Source: Paenibacillus oralis (GTDB lineage: Bacteria > Bacillota > Bacilli > Paenibacillales > Paenibacillaceae). Taken from it: a DNA stretch of 64,000 nucleotides. Positions 29,686 through 38,083 of this stretch are shown here, in pieces; the stretch's first letter is position 1; the number at the start of each line of letters is the position of its first letter. The position numbers and the translations under genes were made by a program. The stretch covers positions 2,178,526 through 2,242,525 of the forward strand of contig NZ_RRCN01000001.1 of the NCBI RefSeq assembly GCF_003863965.1. Reading direction: 5' to 3'. The notes beneath the pieces are model-generated. The model ran no database searches and was not told the DNA's origin. It worked only from the letters and a program-made list of their open reading frames with translations.

Positions 29686-30897
29686 ATGCACTACTTCAGC
29701 TATTTAAAAAGCGAGCAGGACGCCGAGATCTTTTATCTGAACCCCCAGCCGTTTACGAATAAGTCAAGCAGAGAAACCCTTTCCCATGCTGTTGGGGCCG
29801 CGCTTTATATGCCCGCCATTCGGCCGAACATCGCGGATGAATTGGTTTCCGGAAAAATCCGCGGGCTGGTCACGGCGATTATCGACTTGGAAGACGCCAT
29901 AGGCGACGTTCAGGTCGAGGCGGCTGAAAAAAATCTTTGTCTGCAATTGAAGCACATCTTCAACTTAAAGAAACAAGAGCAAATCACGGATGAGGATATT
30001 CCGTTAATTTTTATCCGGGTGCGTACTCCAAGGCAAATGAAGAGACTGATTGCGCTGCTGGAGGATTCCATCGAAGTGATATCGGGATTTGCGCTGCCCA
30101 AATTTTCTTTGGAGAATGGACAGCAATTCCTTGAATTGATCAAGGAGTATAACCAAACCAAACGTTCGCAAGCCCCTACGCTTTATGGGATGCCGATTTT
30201 GGAAACCGCCGATGTCATTTACCGGGAGTCGCGTTTAGATACACTGTTGGGGATTAGACGCCTGCTTGACGATCATAAAGACTATGTTTTGAATGTGCGG
30301 ATTGGCGCGACGGATTTCTCAAGCCTGTTTGGCCTGCGAAGAAACCCGGATATGACGATTTACGATATTGGCGTCATCCGTGATTGTATAACCGATATCA
30401 TCAACGTATTTGGACGAGCCGTGAACCAATATGTGATTTCCGGGCCGGTGTGGGAGTACTTTAAGAGCAATCGTGTGCTGAAGCCGCTGCTCAGGCAAAC
30501 TCCTTTTGAGGAGGCGGCAGGCAAACAGGGACGGATCCTGCGCATGGATTATATCAACGGTTATGTCGACGGGCTGATCCGGGAAACGGAATTGGACAAA
30601 GAAAACGGAATCCTGGGCAAAACCATCATCCATCCTTCCCACATTCATCCGGTTCAGTCGATGTATGTGGTTACCCATGAAGAATACATGGATGCAACGT
30701 CTATTATCGCCAACAGCAACGGCATCACGGGTGTGCTTAAGAGCCAATACGAAAACAAGATGAATGAAGTTAAACCGCATTTAACCTGGGCAAAACGCAT
30801 TATTTTACGATCTCAAATCTATGGGGTGTTACGTGAAAACCAAAGCTATACTTCACTGCTCGTCGGAACCAAAGGCATTGAACAGGCGCTTATATAA
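29686..30897 (+). CDS. HpcH/HpaI aldolase / CitE-like C-C bond lyase of the Ter module
   Basis: A 403-residue (beta/alpha)8 lyase related to citrate lyase beta subunits, from the subgroup found in Ter-linked biosynthetic operons. Readable motifs are LYMPAIRPNIADEL near the start, IIDLEDAIGDVQVEAAE (metal and acid residues), FIRVRTPRQM, LPKFSLENG, the RIGATDFSSLFGLRR loop and KTIIHPSHIHPVQ, which holds the conserved His. ATG 29686 follows AAGGAGGGG. It opens the five-gene enzyme module that bioinformatic work on Ter systems has predicted to make a nucleoside-like metabolite; substrate and product are unknown. Confidence 0.85.
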   Translation: MHYFSYLKSEQDAEIFYLNPQPFTNKSSRETLSHAVGAALYMPAIRPNIADELVSGKIRGLVTAIIDLEDAIGDVQVEAAEKNLCLQLKHIFNLKKQEQITDEDIPLIFIRVRTPRQMKRLIALLEDSIEVISGFALPKFSLENGQQFLELIKEYNQTKRSQAPTLYGMPILETADVIYRESRLDTLLGIRRLLDDHKDYVLNVRIGATDFSSLFGLRRNPDMTIYDIGVIRDCITDIINVFGRAVNQYVISGPVWEYFKSNRVLKPLLRQTPFEEAAGKQGRILRMDYINGYVDGLIRETELDKENGILGKTIIHPSHIHPVQSMYVVTHEEYMDATSIIANSNGITGVLKSQYENKMNEVKPHLTWAKRIILRSQIYGVLRENQSYTSLLVGTKGIEQALI

Positions 30898-32221
30898 GAT
30901 TTTAGGGGATTTGGAAGTCGAGATCGAAATCCTGGATAATCCGTTTCAGCTGCCGCTGGAAGCTCTTTTTCAGATGGCGGCGCGAATCAATAAGAAACGA
31001 AGTTTTCTGTTTGTCAGCAAAGTGCTGGGCAAACACATTCCGGTGGTGCCTGAAGTTTCACTGCTTAGCGGGGCGGCATTGGCTTATTTATACCAGAAGC
31101 ACTGCGGTGGGGAGATTACCGGGGACATAGCGGAAATTGTGCGGGGGATCGTGAACCCGGAGGCAGCGGCGGCCATCTATAAGGGGGTCAAAGCGAATTT
31201 GCTGCCGATCCCGGAGCCCGCTTTGTTTATCGGGTTTGCGGAAACCGCGACCGCGCTGGGGCACAGCATGTATGCTATCTTTAGCGGCCCGGCCAAATAC
31301 ATTCATACGACCCGGGACGTCATGGTCGAGTCGGAGCCGACGCTTACTTTTGAAGAAGAACATTCGCATGCCACCGCCCATCGTTGTTATCCGTCCAATG
31401 TTGATTTTTTTCGCGGGGACGAGCCGGTGGTGCTTGTGGATGATGAAATAACGACAGGCAAAACCGCTCTCAACATCATCAGAGACCTTCATCAAAAACA
31501 TCCAAGAAGCCGTTATGTCTTAGCCAGCTTATTGGATTGGAGGTCGGATGAGGATATCGCCCGCTTTAAGGAGACAGAAGCCGAGCTTAAGGTCACGATT
31601 GACTGCCTATCGCTTATCCGTGGCCAAATCAAAGTTAGAGGCGCTGCACCAGGTCTGGAACACCGCGGAGAAAACGTGATGTCCAAGCCTTCCAAGGAAC
31701 CGCAAATCTATCATCATGAGGCAGGGCGATTTTTCAGTCATGTTCCGTTCTCGTCGATGAATTCTACGGGTGATGTAAATATCAAACCTTACTTGGCGTT
31801 TACAGGCCGATTTGGCTTGCAGGGTACGGACAATGAAAAACTGGACGAAATGATCGCCCAAACGGCGGCTTTATTGAAAAGCAAACGCGCAGGCGGCAAA
31901 ACGCTGTGCCTGGGGACCGGAGAATTTATGTACATACCGATGCGGATTGCCGCGGAGATGGGGGAGGGCATTTATTATCAATCAAGCACAAGAAGTCCCA
32001 TCCATCCGTTCGACAACGCCGCTTACGGTATTAAAAACGCGTATTCCTTTGATTACCCTGATGACGCGGAGATCGGTTATTTCTTCTATAACATTAACGA
32101 AGGTCAGTACGATGAAATTTTCGTCTTTGTCGAACGCTCGCATCAAGCTAGCCTAGAATCTTACGTCAATGCTTTGAAATTAACGGAGACACCAACGCTT
32201 CATTTTGTACATTTTAACTGA
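30821..32221 (+). CDS. Phosphoribosyltransferase with C-terminal TRSP domain
   Basis: A 466-residue protein: a phosphoribosyltransferase domain (~30-270) with the PRPP-binding loop VVLVDDEITTGKTALNII, and a C-terminal TRSP domain (~310-466) named for the motif seen here as SSTRSPIHPFD. This pairing is characteristic of Ter-linked operons. The start is unclear: ATG 30821 overlaps the lyase gene by 77 bases, and GTG 30833 or TTG 30878 are possible. None has a strong ribosome site, so translation is probably coupled. Function in the pathway is inferred from family only. Confidence 0.83.
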   Translation: MGCYVKTKAILHCSSEPKALNRRLYKILGDLEVEIEILDNPFQLPLEALFQMAARINKKRSFLFVSKVLGKHIPVVPEVSLLSGAALAYLYQKHCGGEITGDIAEIVRGIVNPEAAAAIYKGVKANLLPIPEPALFIGFAETATALGHSMYAIFSGPAKYIHTTRDVMVESEPTLTFEEEHSHATAHRCYPSNVDFFRGDEPVVLVDDEITTGKTALNIIRDLHQKHPRSRYVLASLLDWRSDEDIARFKETEAELKVTIDCLSLIRGQIKVRGAAPGLEHRGENVMSKPSKEPQIYHHEAGRFFSHVPFSSMNSTGDVNIKPYLAFTGRFGLQGTDNEKLDEMIAQTAALLKSKRAGGKTLCLGTGEFMYIPMRIAAEMGEGIYYQSSTRSPIHPFDNAAYGIKNAYSFDYPDDAEIGYFFYNINEGQYDEIFVFVERSHQASLESYVNALKLTETPTLHFVHFN

Positions 32222-32238
32222 AAAGGGAGGCGTTAGAC

Positions 32239-33372
32239 ATGACTCTTCATCATAAATCCATGGCCTCACCCGTTCCGCTCGGAAGCTACAGCCAGGAAGA
32301 CGTCATTTTCTTGCTGAAGGATCTTAGCGATATTGCGCTGGAGAAAGGAACCGAAGATCGGGAAAGCGCGATCCAATCGGGAACGCATTATTCGGAAATG
32401 CTGCCTGTGGAATATCAGCCTTCTTCCGAGTACGTCCGGCTATTCCACGATACGTTGGCCGCGACCGCGCGTAAAGTAGCATTGGCGGTTGCGGTAACGG
32501 CCGAACTGATCGTCAAGAAGCGAGGATTTGATACGGTTCTGGCTTCGCTGGCCAGGGCCGGAACCCCGATCGGGATTCTGATCAAGCGTTATATTAAAAT
32601 GCGTTACCATCAAGAACTGCCTCATTACAGTATTTCGATCATCCGGGGCCGCGGTATAGATGAAAATGCCGTGCTTTACATGCTGCAAAATCACCCGGGG
32701 ATGGACATCCAGTTCGTGGACGGGTGGACGGGAAAAGGGGCCATTCGCAAAGAACTCATTGCGGCTTGCGAGAGCTTTCGTTTGAAATACGGAATAGCTT
32801 TAAGCGATGATCTCGCCGTCTTGGCCGATCCGGGCTGCTGTTCCAGCACCTTCGGTACCCGCGAGGATTTTCTGATCCCCAGCGCCTGCTTGAACTCCAC
32901 AGTGTCCGGGCTGATGAGCAGAACGGTGCTGAGACAAGATCTTATCGGGCCCGACGATTTCCATGGAGCCAAATTTTATAAAGAATGGCTGCCTAACGAT
33001 TTATCCAACTTTTTTGTCGATCAGATCTCTTCCCGCTTTGATGAAGTGTCGGAAGAAGCACGTGGCCAAGCGGCGGCTATGTTGTCGGACAATGCCGGCC
33101 CTTTGGAGACCTGGAAAGGGATGAGCGACATCCGGAGAATCCAGCTTGACTTCGGCATTGACGACGTTAACCTGGTCAAACCGGGGGTGGGGGAAACCAC
33201 GCGTGTGCTGCTGCGCAGAATCCCTTGGAAAATCCTTGTGGACCGGTTGGATAATCCAAGTCTGCAGCATATTCTTTTGCTCGCCAAGGAGCGGGGCGTT
33301 CCGGTAGAAACTTACGATGATCTCACGTATTCCTGCTGCGGCATTATTAAACCTCTGAGGGCAGGTGAATAA
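32239..33372 (+). CDS. StiP-family protein with PELOTA-like C-terminus
   Basis: A 377-residue protein of the family annotated as cysteine protease StiP, found with TRSP-type phosphoribosyltransferases in stress operons. The N-terminal two thirds carry LARAGTPIGILIKRY, SIIRGRGIDENAV and FVDGWTGKGAIRKEL, which look like a phosphoribosyltransferase-derived fold; conserved cysteines occur in DPGCCSSTFGTREDFL. The last ~90 residues (VNLVKPGVGETTRVLLRRIPWKI onward) form the PELOTA-like RNA-binding region. Protease activity has not been shown for this group as far as I know, so the name is by family. AAAGGGAGG precedes ATG. Confidence 0.83.
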   Translation: MTLHHKSMASPVPLGSYSQEDVIFLLKDLSDIALEKGTEDRESAIQSGTHYSEMLPVEYQPSSEYVRLFHDTLAATARKVALAVAVTAELIVKKRGFDTVLASLARAGTPIGILIKRYIKMRYHQELPHYSISIIRGRGIDENAVLYMLQNHPGMDIQFVDGWTGKGAIRKELIAACESFRLKYGIALSDDLAVLADPGCCSSTFGTREDFLIPSACLNSTVSGLMSRTVLRQDLIGPDDFHGAKFYKEWLPNDLSNFFVDQISSRFDEVSEEARGQAAAMLSDNAGPLETWKGMSDIRRIQLDFGIDDVNLVKPGVGETTRVLLRRIPWKILVDRLDNPSLQHILLLAKERGVPVETYDDLTYSCCGIIKPLRAGE

Positions 33373-33374
33373 GC

Positions 33375-34196
33375 GTGATTTTTGCAAGCGATCTGGATCG
33401 GACCCTGATCTACTCCCAAAGGGCTATGGGATTGCCGCCTGACATGGCGCAGCATCTCCCGGTTGAACTGTACAATGGCGAGTACATCTCGTTTATGTCG
33501 AAGAAGTCATTGTTATTATTGCAGGAAGTACAACAATTAGCGGCGTTTGTGCCGGTTACCACGCGTACTGTTGAACAATACAGGCGGATATTCCATATCT
33601 CAGCGAATATTAAGCCTAAATACGCAATTACGAGCAATGGGGGAAATATCCTGATGGATGGCGAACCCGATCCCGTTTGGGCTAAGAAGATTCGGCAGCT
33701 CCAGGATCACTATTTGAACCATGATGACCTGCTGCGGCGTTTTCGAGAGATCGCTTCCCCGGATTGGGTCCTGCGGGAGTATTTGGCGGACAACCTGTTC
33801 TATACCGTCATTATCGATCGGGAGAAAATCCCCTTGGAATTGGTCCGGTCGTTCGGCAGAGAGATTGCATCTTTGGGCTGGAGCCTCTCCATCCAAGGCA
33901 GGAAGCTGTATTTGATCCCTGCGGAAATCAATAAAGGCAGCGCCATGTTATATATTAAAGACATGTTATCCTCGGCGTTTGCGGCGGCTTCCGGAGACTC
34001 CCTGCTGGATGAAAGTCTGCTAAAGGCCGCGGATTACGCGTTGGCTCCCGCGCACGGGGAGCTTTATGCCGCCTATGCAGGGTCGGGGGCCTACAACTTT
34101 ACCCAAGAATCGGGCATAGCGGCTTCGGAGGAAATCCTGCGTTCGGTTCTTGAAGTATTTCGAAAGAAGGAATCTACCCGTGAATATATGGTTTAA
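33375..34196 (+). CDS. HAD-superfamily hydrolase of the Ter module
   Basis: A 273-residue phosphatase-type protein starting at GTG 33375, two bases after the stop of the StiP gene. HAD motif I is FASDLDRTLIYS, motif II is PVTTRT, motif III is the Lys in INKGSAMLYIKD, and motif IV is weaker (ALAPAHGELYA). The cap region is of the Cof/SPP type. It probably removes a phosphate from the pathway intermediate (inference). It overlaps the next gene by 17 bases if GTG 34180 is that gene's start. Confidence 0.83.
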   Translation: MIFASDLDRTLIYSQRAMGLPPDMAQHLPVELYNGEYISFMSKKSLLLLQEVQQLAAFVPVTTRTVEQYRRIFHISANIKPKYAITSNGGNILMDGEPDPVWAKKIRQLQDHYLNHDDLLRRFREIASPDWVLREYLADNLFYTVIIDREKIPLELVRSFGREIASLGWSLSIQGRKLYLIPAEINKGSAMLYIKDMLSSAFAAASGDSLLDESLLKAADYALAPAHGELYAAYAGSGAYNFTQESGIAASEEILRSVLEVFRKKESTREYMV

Positions 34197-35196
34197 TCGG
34201 ACATTCTCCACCGCAAGCCATTATGTTGAAATGATTCGTCACAATCCGGACAACAAACCGTTTAAAATATTCGCTACGCATCCCTCCCGTCACTCCATCA
34301 TGCTTCAGGCGGCTGATTATGCCGAACTGGAGCCGGCCTTGCCTGCCCATGAGTATGCGGCTTACTGTTTGGATTTCTGCGCCAGACATAAAATCGACAT
34401 TTTCATTCCGCATTATCGGCTTGCCGAAGTTGCCAAACATCGGGATGAGTTTGATAGAATAGGAACGAAGGTTATGCTGGCCGGTGCTGCCGATATGTTA
34501 TCCATCGTGGATGACAAGGGACGGCTGTTCGAGTTTCTAAGCGGTGTGCCGGATCTTCACCTTCCCGATTATTACGTTGTAAGAAACCTGGAAGAATTTG
34601 AAAAGGCATACAAGCTGCTTACCGGCAAAGGCCGCAGGGGTTGCCTTAAACCCGTCTCCGGGGAAGGGGGCGCCGGGTTTAGAATCATCACGGACGAGCC
34701 CAACACGATTCAAAGTTTATATGAGTGGGCCGGGGCGACCATGCATATTGAAGAAGTGGTCAGGCTGCTGGGAAGTGAACCCAGCTTTCCGCCTCTGATG
34801 GTCATGGAGTATTTGGAGGGCAGTGAATACAGCGTGGATTGTCTGGGATCTGCGGAAGGGATCATTGCTGCGGTTCCCCGAAAGAAGGTAGAGGGACGGG
34901 TTCGGTTGCTGGAACACAACGAAGCGTTGATACGTTTGGCTCACGAGATTCACCGCGTTTTGCCGCTTCAGTACAATTTCAACATTCAATTTATCTATCA
35001 AGGGGATACGCCCAAGCTATTGGAAATTAACCCGCGCACTTCAGGAGGGTTATATACGACTTGCCTATCGGGGGTAAATTTCCCTTATCTGGCCGTTAAA
35101 TTGCTATTGGGAGAAGCTTTTGAGATACCTTCCCCTGAATTTGGCATTTATGCTACTTATTTTGAGAAGGAGTACGTTATCAAGCGGCCGTTCTAA
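34180..35196 (+). CDS. ATP-grasp ligase of the Ter module
   Basis: A 338-residue carboxylate-amine/thiol ligase-type protein. The N-terminal part (NIWFNRTFSTASHYVEMIR) is a pre-ATP-grasp domain; the ATP-binding lysine and loop are in GCLKPVSGEGGAGFRI, the MVMEYLEGSEYSVDCLG strand is typical, and metal ligands end in LEINPRTSGGLY. GTG 34180 is chosen for AGAAGGAA 8 bases upstream. It presumably joins an amino acid or similar group to the product of the module (inference). It is the last of the five enzyme genes. Confidence 0.85.
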   Translation: MNIWFNRTFSTASHYVEMIRHNPDNKPFKIFATHPSRHSIMLQAADYAELEPALPAHEYAAYCLDFCARHKIDIFIPHYRLAEVAKHRDEFDRIGTKVMLAGAADMLSIVDDKGRLFEFLSGVPDLHLPDYYVVRNLEEFEKAYKLLTGKGRRGCLKPVSGEGGAGFRIITDEPNTIQSLYEWAGATMHIEEVVRLLGSEPSFPPLMVMEYLEGSEYSVDCLGSAEGIIAAVPRKKVEGRVRLLEHNEALIRLAHEIHRVLPLQYNFNIQFIYQGDTPKLLEINPRTSGGLYTTCLSGVNFPYLAVKLLLGEAFEIPSPEFGIYATYFEKEYVIKRPF

Positions 35197-35276
35197 GGTT
35201 CTCCAAGAATTGACAGGATATGAGTCCAGGACTTAAGATACAGATATTATGAGGTAGGGAAAGGAGGAACCGGTTC

Positions 35277-35984
35277 ATGACTCGTTATAAACTTGCGGGC
35301 GGAATTTCGCTGCTTGGATTCATTGCATCTCTGTTTACAGCCCCGTTTTTACCGGAGATTGTGAATTTGCTGATCCCCACACTGTTCTCTCTCGCCGCGA
35401 TCGCTTTGTTAAGCCGGTTATCCGGGGCAAAGCCGCAAGGGCCGGAAGCCCAAATCAACGAGCGGGTGAATCATGCCGGAACATCCGGCGCGCCAACTCA
35501 GGCTCAGAACCTGAATCAGAATCACGATCAGGATCAAGCTCAAGATCAGGCTCGTCCTGCTGCGGAGAATGCTCCGGAGATCGAAAAAGATCCTTTCTGG
35601 GGACCTGTTATGGAGTACATTCAAGTTACTGAAGAGATGGTGATTTCCGAGGGGCAAAAGAACAACCTCGACGATGAAATTGTCGAAAAAACGCTCAGTT
35701 TGCTGGCCAGAGTCAATCGGCTGATTCCGCAGCTCAAGACGCTGCATGACGGGAATATCAATCACAATATTCAAAGACTTATTTTCAAAGATTTAAATGG
35801 AGCGATCAATCCATTCTTAAACTTAAGCGGGGAGGCCAAACGCCAGAACCGAAGACTCCTGCTTACCGGGATAAAGGATATCAACACCAAGCTATCATCC
35901 TATGTGGAGACGATTGAGCATAGAGACCTTATCGAACTGCAAACCCGTGTGGATCTGATTCAGCAGCGGTACCGGTCTAACTAA
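35277..35984 (+). CDS. Membrane-anchored coiled-coil protein next to TelA, XpaC-like
   Basis: A 235-residue protein with a two-segment hairpin at the N-terminus (ISLLGFIASLFTAPFL and LLIPTLFSLAAIALLSRL), a low-complexity Gln/Asn/Asp linker (~65-95, AQNLNQNHDQDQAQDQ) and a helical C-terminal domain (~100-235). XpaC proteins, which sit beside TelA-type YaaN in B. subtilis, have a similar layout, but identity is not certain. GGAGGAACC lies before ATG. TelA follows after 18 bases, so the two probably act together. Confidence 0.7.
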   Translation: MTRYKLAGGISLLGFIASLFTAPFLPEIVNLLIPTLFSLAAIALLSRLSGAKPQGPEAQINERVNHAGTSGAPTQAQNLNQNHDQDQAQDQARPAAENAPEIEKDPFWGPVMEYIQVTEEMVISEGQKNNLDDEIVEKTLSLLARVNRLIPQLKTLHDGNINHNIQRLIFKDLNGAINPFLNLSGEAKRQNRRLLLTGIKDINTKLSSYVETIEHRDLIELQTRVDLIQQRYRSN

Positions 35985-36002
35985 AAGAGGAGGGGCATTT
36001 TT

Positions 36003-37103
36003 ATGTCTACTGTACAAATGGTTCAATTAAAAGAGACGGATCTTGCGAAAGTGGAACAGGAAGCGAACCAGCTGATCCAAAAGGTGGCCACCACCGATTC
36101 GATGGAGCTGGAAACGCTCATGGACAGCATCGGCCGTATGGGGCAAAAAACGATGGAGCAGGCCAGCCAATCCCTGGGCATGCTGCAGAGGCCCATCAAT
36201 GAGCTGATGTCCGGCCAACGCTCCGAAGTTTCCAACAACATTCTCAAGCTAAGATCGGAAATCGATTCGCTCAGCAAGAGCAAACAGCTTGGCTTTTTTG
36301 AAAAATTGCTTAAGAAAACGCCGCTGAAAAATTACATATATAAATATCAATCGGTGAAGACCAATGTGGATGCCATCGTCCAGACCTTGCGAAACGGCAA
36401 AGAGACGCTGGAAGAGAACATCGTTTACATGAAAAATCTGAAACGCTCGTCGCTGGAGTCGGTGTACAACTTGCAAGTTCGCATCGCGATGGGCCATAAA
36501 CTGAAAGAACTGTTCGAGCAGGAAATCGCCAAACCGGAAAACGAAAACCGCAAAACCCACCTGGAGCGCGGGCTGCGGAAAGTGGTCACGCGGATTCAAT
36601 CGTTTGAAGAGATGGTCATGCTCTATCAGCAGGCGATCGCCGGTACGGACATTATTAATGATAATAATGACAAGCTGATTGATTCCGTTGAAGCAACGAT
36701 CGACAAGACGCAGCATCTCCTTTCCGTATCCGCCATGATTACGATGGCGCTGCAAGACCAGTTGGATACCATTGAGGCCGTGAATTCCGCGAACTCCACG
36801 CTGCAGACGATGTTTGAGGAGAATTCCCGCATGCTGAAGGAAACCACGCAGAAAACCAATGATCTGCTCGGGAAGCCTGGCCTGCAGATGGAATCGATCG
36901 ACCGGGCCATGACGGATCTCTTTACCGCCATCGATTTGTACGAGCAATCCAACCGTACCATTATTCAGACGGCTACCGAGCAAACGAAACACTTAAGCGA
37001 AATCAACAGCAAGCTGCATAACCGCCTTGGATTAATGCCCGGAAATAACGCAGCCGGCGAGTTGAAAACCAATGACCCGCTGAACACCAGCTTATTGGAT
37101 TAA
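36003..37103 (+). CDS. telA: TelA-family toxic anion resistance protein
   Basis: A 366-residue, almost wholly helical protein of the TelA family (B. subtilis YceH and YaaN). Typical stretches are GQKTMEQASQSLGMLQRPI, FFEKLLKKTPLKNYIYKYQS and QQAIAGTDIINDNNDKLIDSVEATIDKTQ (given here in parts of the 210-245 region), plus a C-terminal IQTATEQTKHLSEINSKLH. GAGGAGGGG precedes the start. The family was named for tellurite resistance; its molecular role is unknown. The operon ends with a terminator 18 bases later. Confidence 0.92.
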   Translation: MSTVQMVQLKETDLAKVEQEANQLIQKVATTDSMELETLMDSIGRMGQKTMEQASQSLGMLQRPINELMSGQRSEVSNNILKLRSEIDSLSKSKQLGFFEKLLKKTPLKNYIYKYQSVKTNVDAIVQTLRNGKETLEENIVYMKNLKRSSLESVYNLQVRIAMGHKLKELFEQEIAKPENENRKTHLERGLRKVVTRIQSFEEMVMLYQQAIAGTDIINDNNDKLIDSVEATIDKTQHLLSVSAMITMALQDQLDTIEAVNSANSTLQTMFEENSRMLKETTQKTNDLLGKPGLQMESIDRAMTDLFTAIDLYEQSNRTIIQTATEQTKHLSEINSKLHNRLGLMPGNNAAGELKTNDPLNTSLLD

Positions 37104-37120
37104 TATAATAATGTTTATAA

Positions 37121-37154
37121 GGGATGTGTCCTTTTCGGGCATGTCCCTTTTTTT
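37121..37154 (+). terminator. Intrinsic terminator ending the ter locus
   Basis: GGGATGTGTCC (37121-37131) pairs with GGGCATGTCCC (37137-37147) including G-U pairs, around a 5-base loop, followed by seven T. Confidence 0.85.
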
Positions 37155-37233
37155 CCCTCTCTCATGGAATTTTTCATGTCATATCAGAACGAAGAAGTTC
37201 ATATGATTGAAGAAAAAATAGAGGGGCTAAAAG

Positions 37234-37329
37234 ATGATAGGAGCATGGATTTGCGGCATCCTCATTGTGGTTATGATCGTTTCGGCCAGCTTTAATAAAG
37301 CCGATGATATCCATAAGATGAACAAGTAA
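37234..37329 (+). CDS. 31-residue single-pass membrane peptide
   Basis: A short gene with GAGGGG 8 bases before ATG. The product has one hydrophobic segment (IGAWICGILIVVMIVSASF) and a charged tail (NKADDIHKMNK), a layout typical of small regulatory or structural membrane peptides. No homologue recognised. It lies between the ter terminator and the next gene. The Shine-Dalgarno, the clean membrane segment and the charged end argue for a real gene. Confidence 0.5.
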   Translation: MIGAWICGILIVVMIVSASFNKADDIHKMNK

Positions 37330-37402
37330 CGGCTTAGGAATAGATGACTGCACCTGCCGGGTTTTGGTATGATAGCAATATCAGTGCATTCTGGGTGTAG
37401 GG

Positions 37403-37981
37403 GTGTGTTTTTACGTGGAGGATTTTAGCTTTTCTCAACTATCTCCAACGACTTATACTATTAGATATGTGTACGGAGGAGAGCCGTTTAATTTTAACCT
37501 GTTCCGAAAAGAAGGGGTTTGGGTTTTGCATCCTTTTGAAGGAATCCTGATCGCGAACCGGGAGATGTGTTACCTGGTGATGAGCGAGCTGTTCAAGCAT
37601 AAGCCGTTTCAGGTGATGCTCGCCAAGCAGCAAATTCCGTTCTCGGATGTTCGAAGCTCCATCGATCTTCAGAATATAAATGAACCTATATCGATCATTA
37701 ATGATAGGGATGCCGCACCGGATTATCATAGAGATGAGATTACGGCCTTCGTGGAGGAAAATACGGTTGAAGACGTGATTGACATCGAATGCAATCATCT
37801 TCGCGATCGCATCGATTTCTACGGCACGATCCTGGAAAGGATGTTTATGAGCGGGATTGGGCCGGGGGATCAGGAATTTGATGCGATTAAAAATATTGTG
37901 AATACCTATAAAAATGCGGAGTCGCAGATTTCAGATTTGCGGGGTCCAGAGTTTAACAACAAGGACAGAAGACGGTGGTGA
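37403..37981 (+). CDS. Hypothetical protein
   Basis: A 192-residue, soluble, mixed alpha/beta protein of no family I recognise. The first half is beta-rich (TTYTIRYVYGGEPFNFNLF, EGVWVLHPFEGILIANREM); the second half is helical and acidic (VEENTVEDVIDIECNHLRDR). The start is GTG 37403 or GTG 37415, neither with a strong ribosome site. It ends in a terminator and is followed by an HD-GYP gene on the same strand. Confidence 0.6.
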   Translation: MCFYVEDFSFSQLSPTTYTIRYVYGGEPFNFNLFRKEGVWVLHPFEGILIANREMCYLVMSELFKHKPFQVMLAKQQIPFSDVRSSIDLQNINEPISIINDRDAAPDYHRDEITAFVEENTVEDVIDIECNHLRDRIDFYGTILERMFMSGIGPGDQEFDAIKNIVNTYKNAESQISDLRGPEFNNKDRRRW

Positions 37982-37985
37982 GAAG

Positions 37986-38010
37986 AAGCCAGCTTGGTAG
38001 CTGGCTTTTT
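37986..38010 (+). terminator. Intrinsic terminator
   Basis: AAGCCAGCT pairs with AGCTGGCTT around a 4-base loop; the T run is short. Confidence 0.8.
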
Positions 38011-38083
38011 GCTTGTCGAGAAATCGTAAAGATTCATATGGCAAAATAAAAAGATTAGGGATGTGGAAAAGGAGGGAGACCGC

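Noticed and set aside
30821..30897. 77-base overlap of the lyase and PRTase genes as evidence of a fusion or frameshift
   Set aside because: It most likely reflects an uncertain start of the second gene; both families are separate proteins in similar operons.
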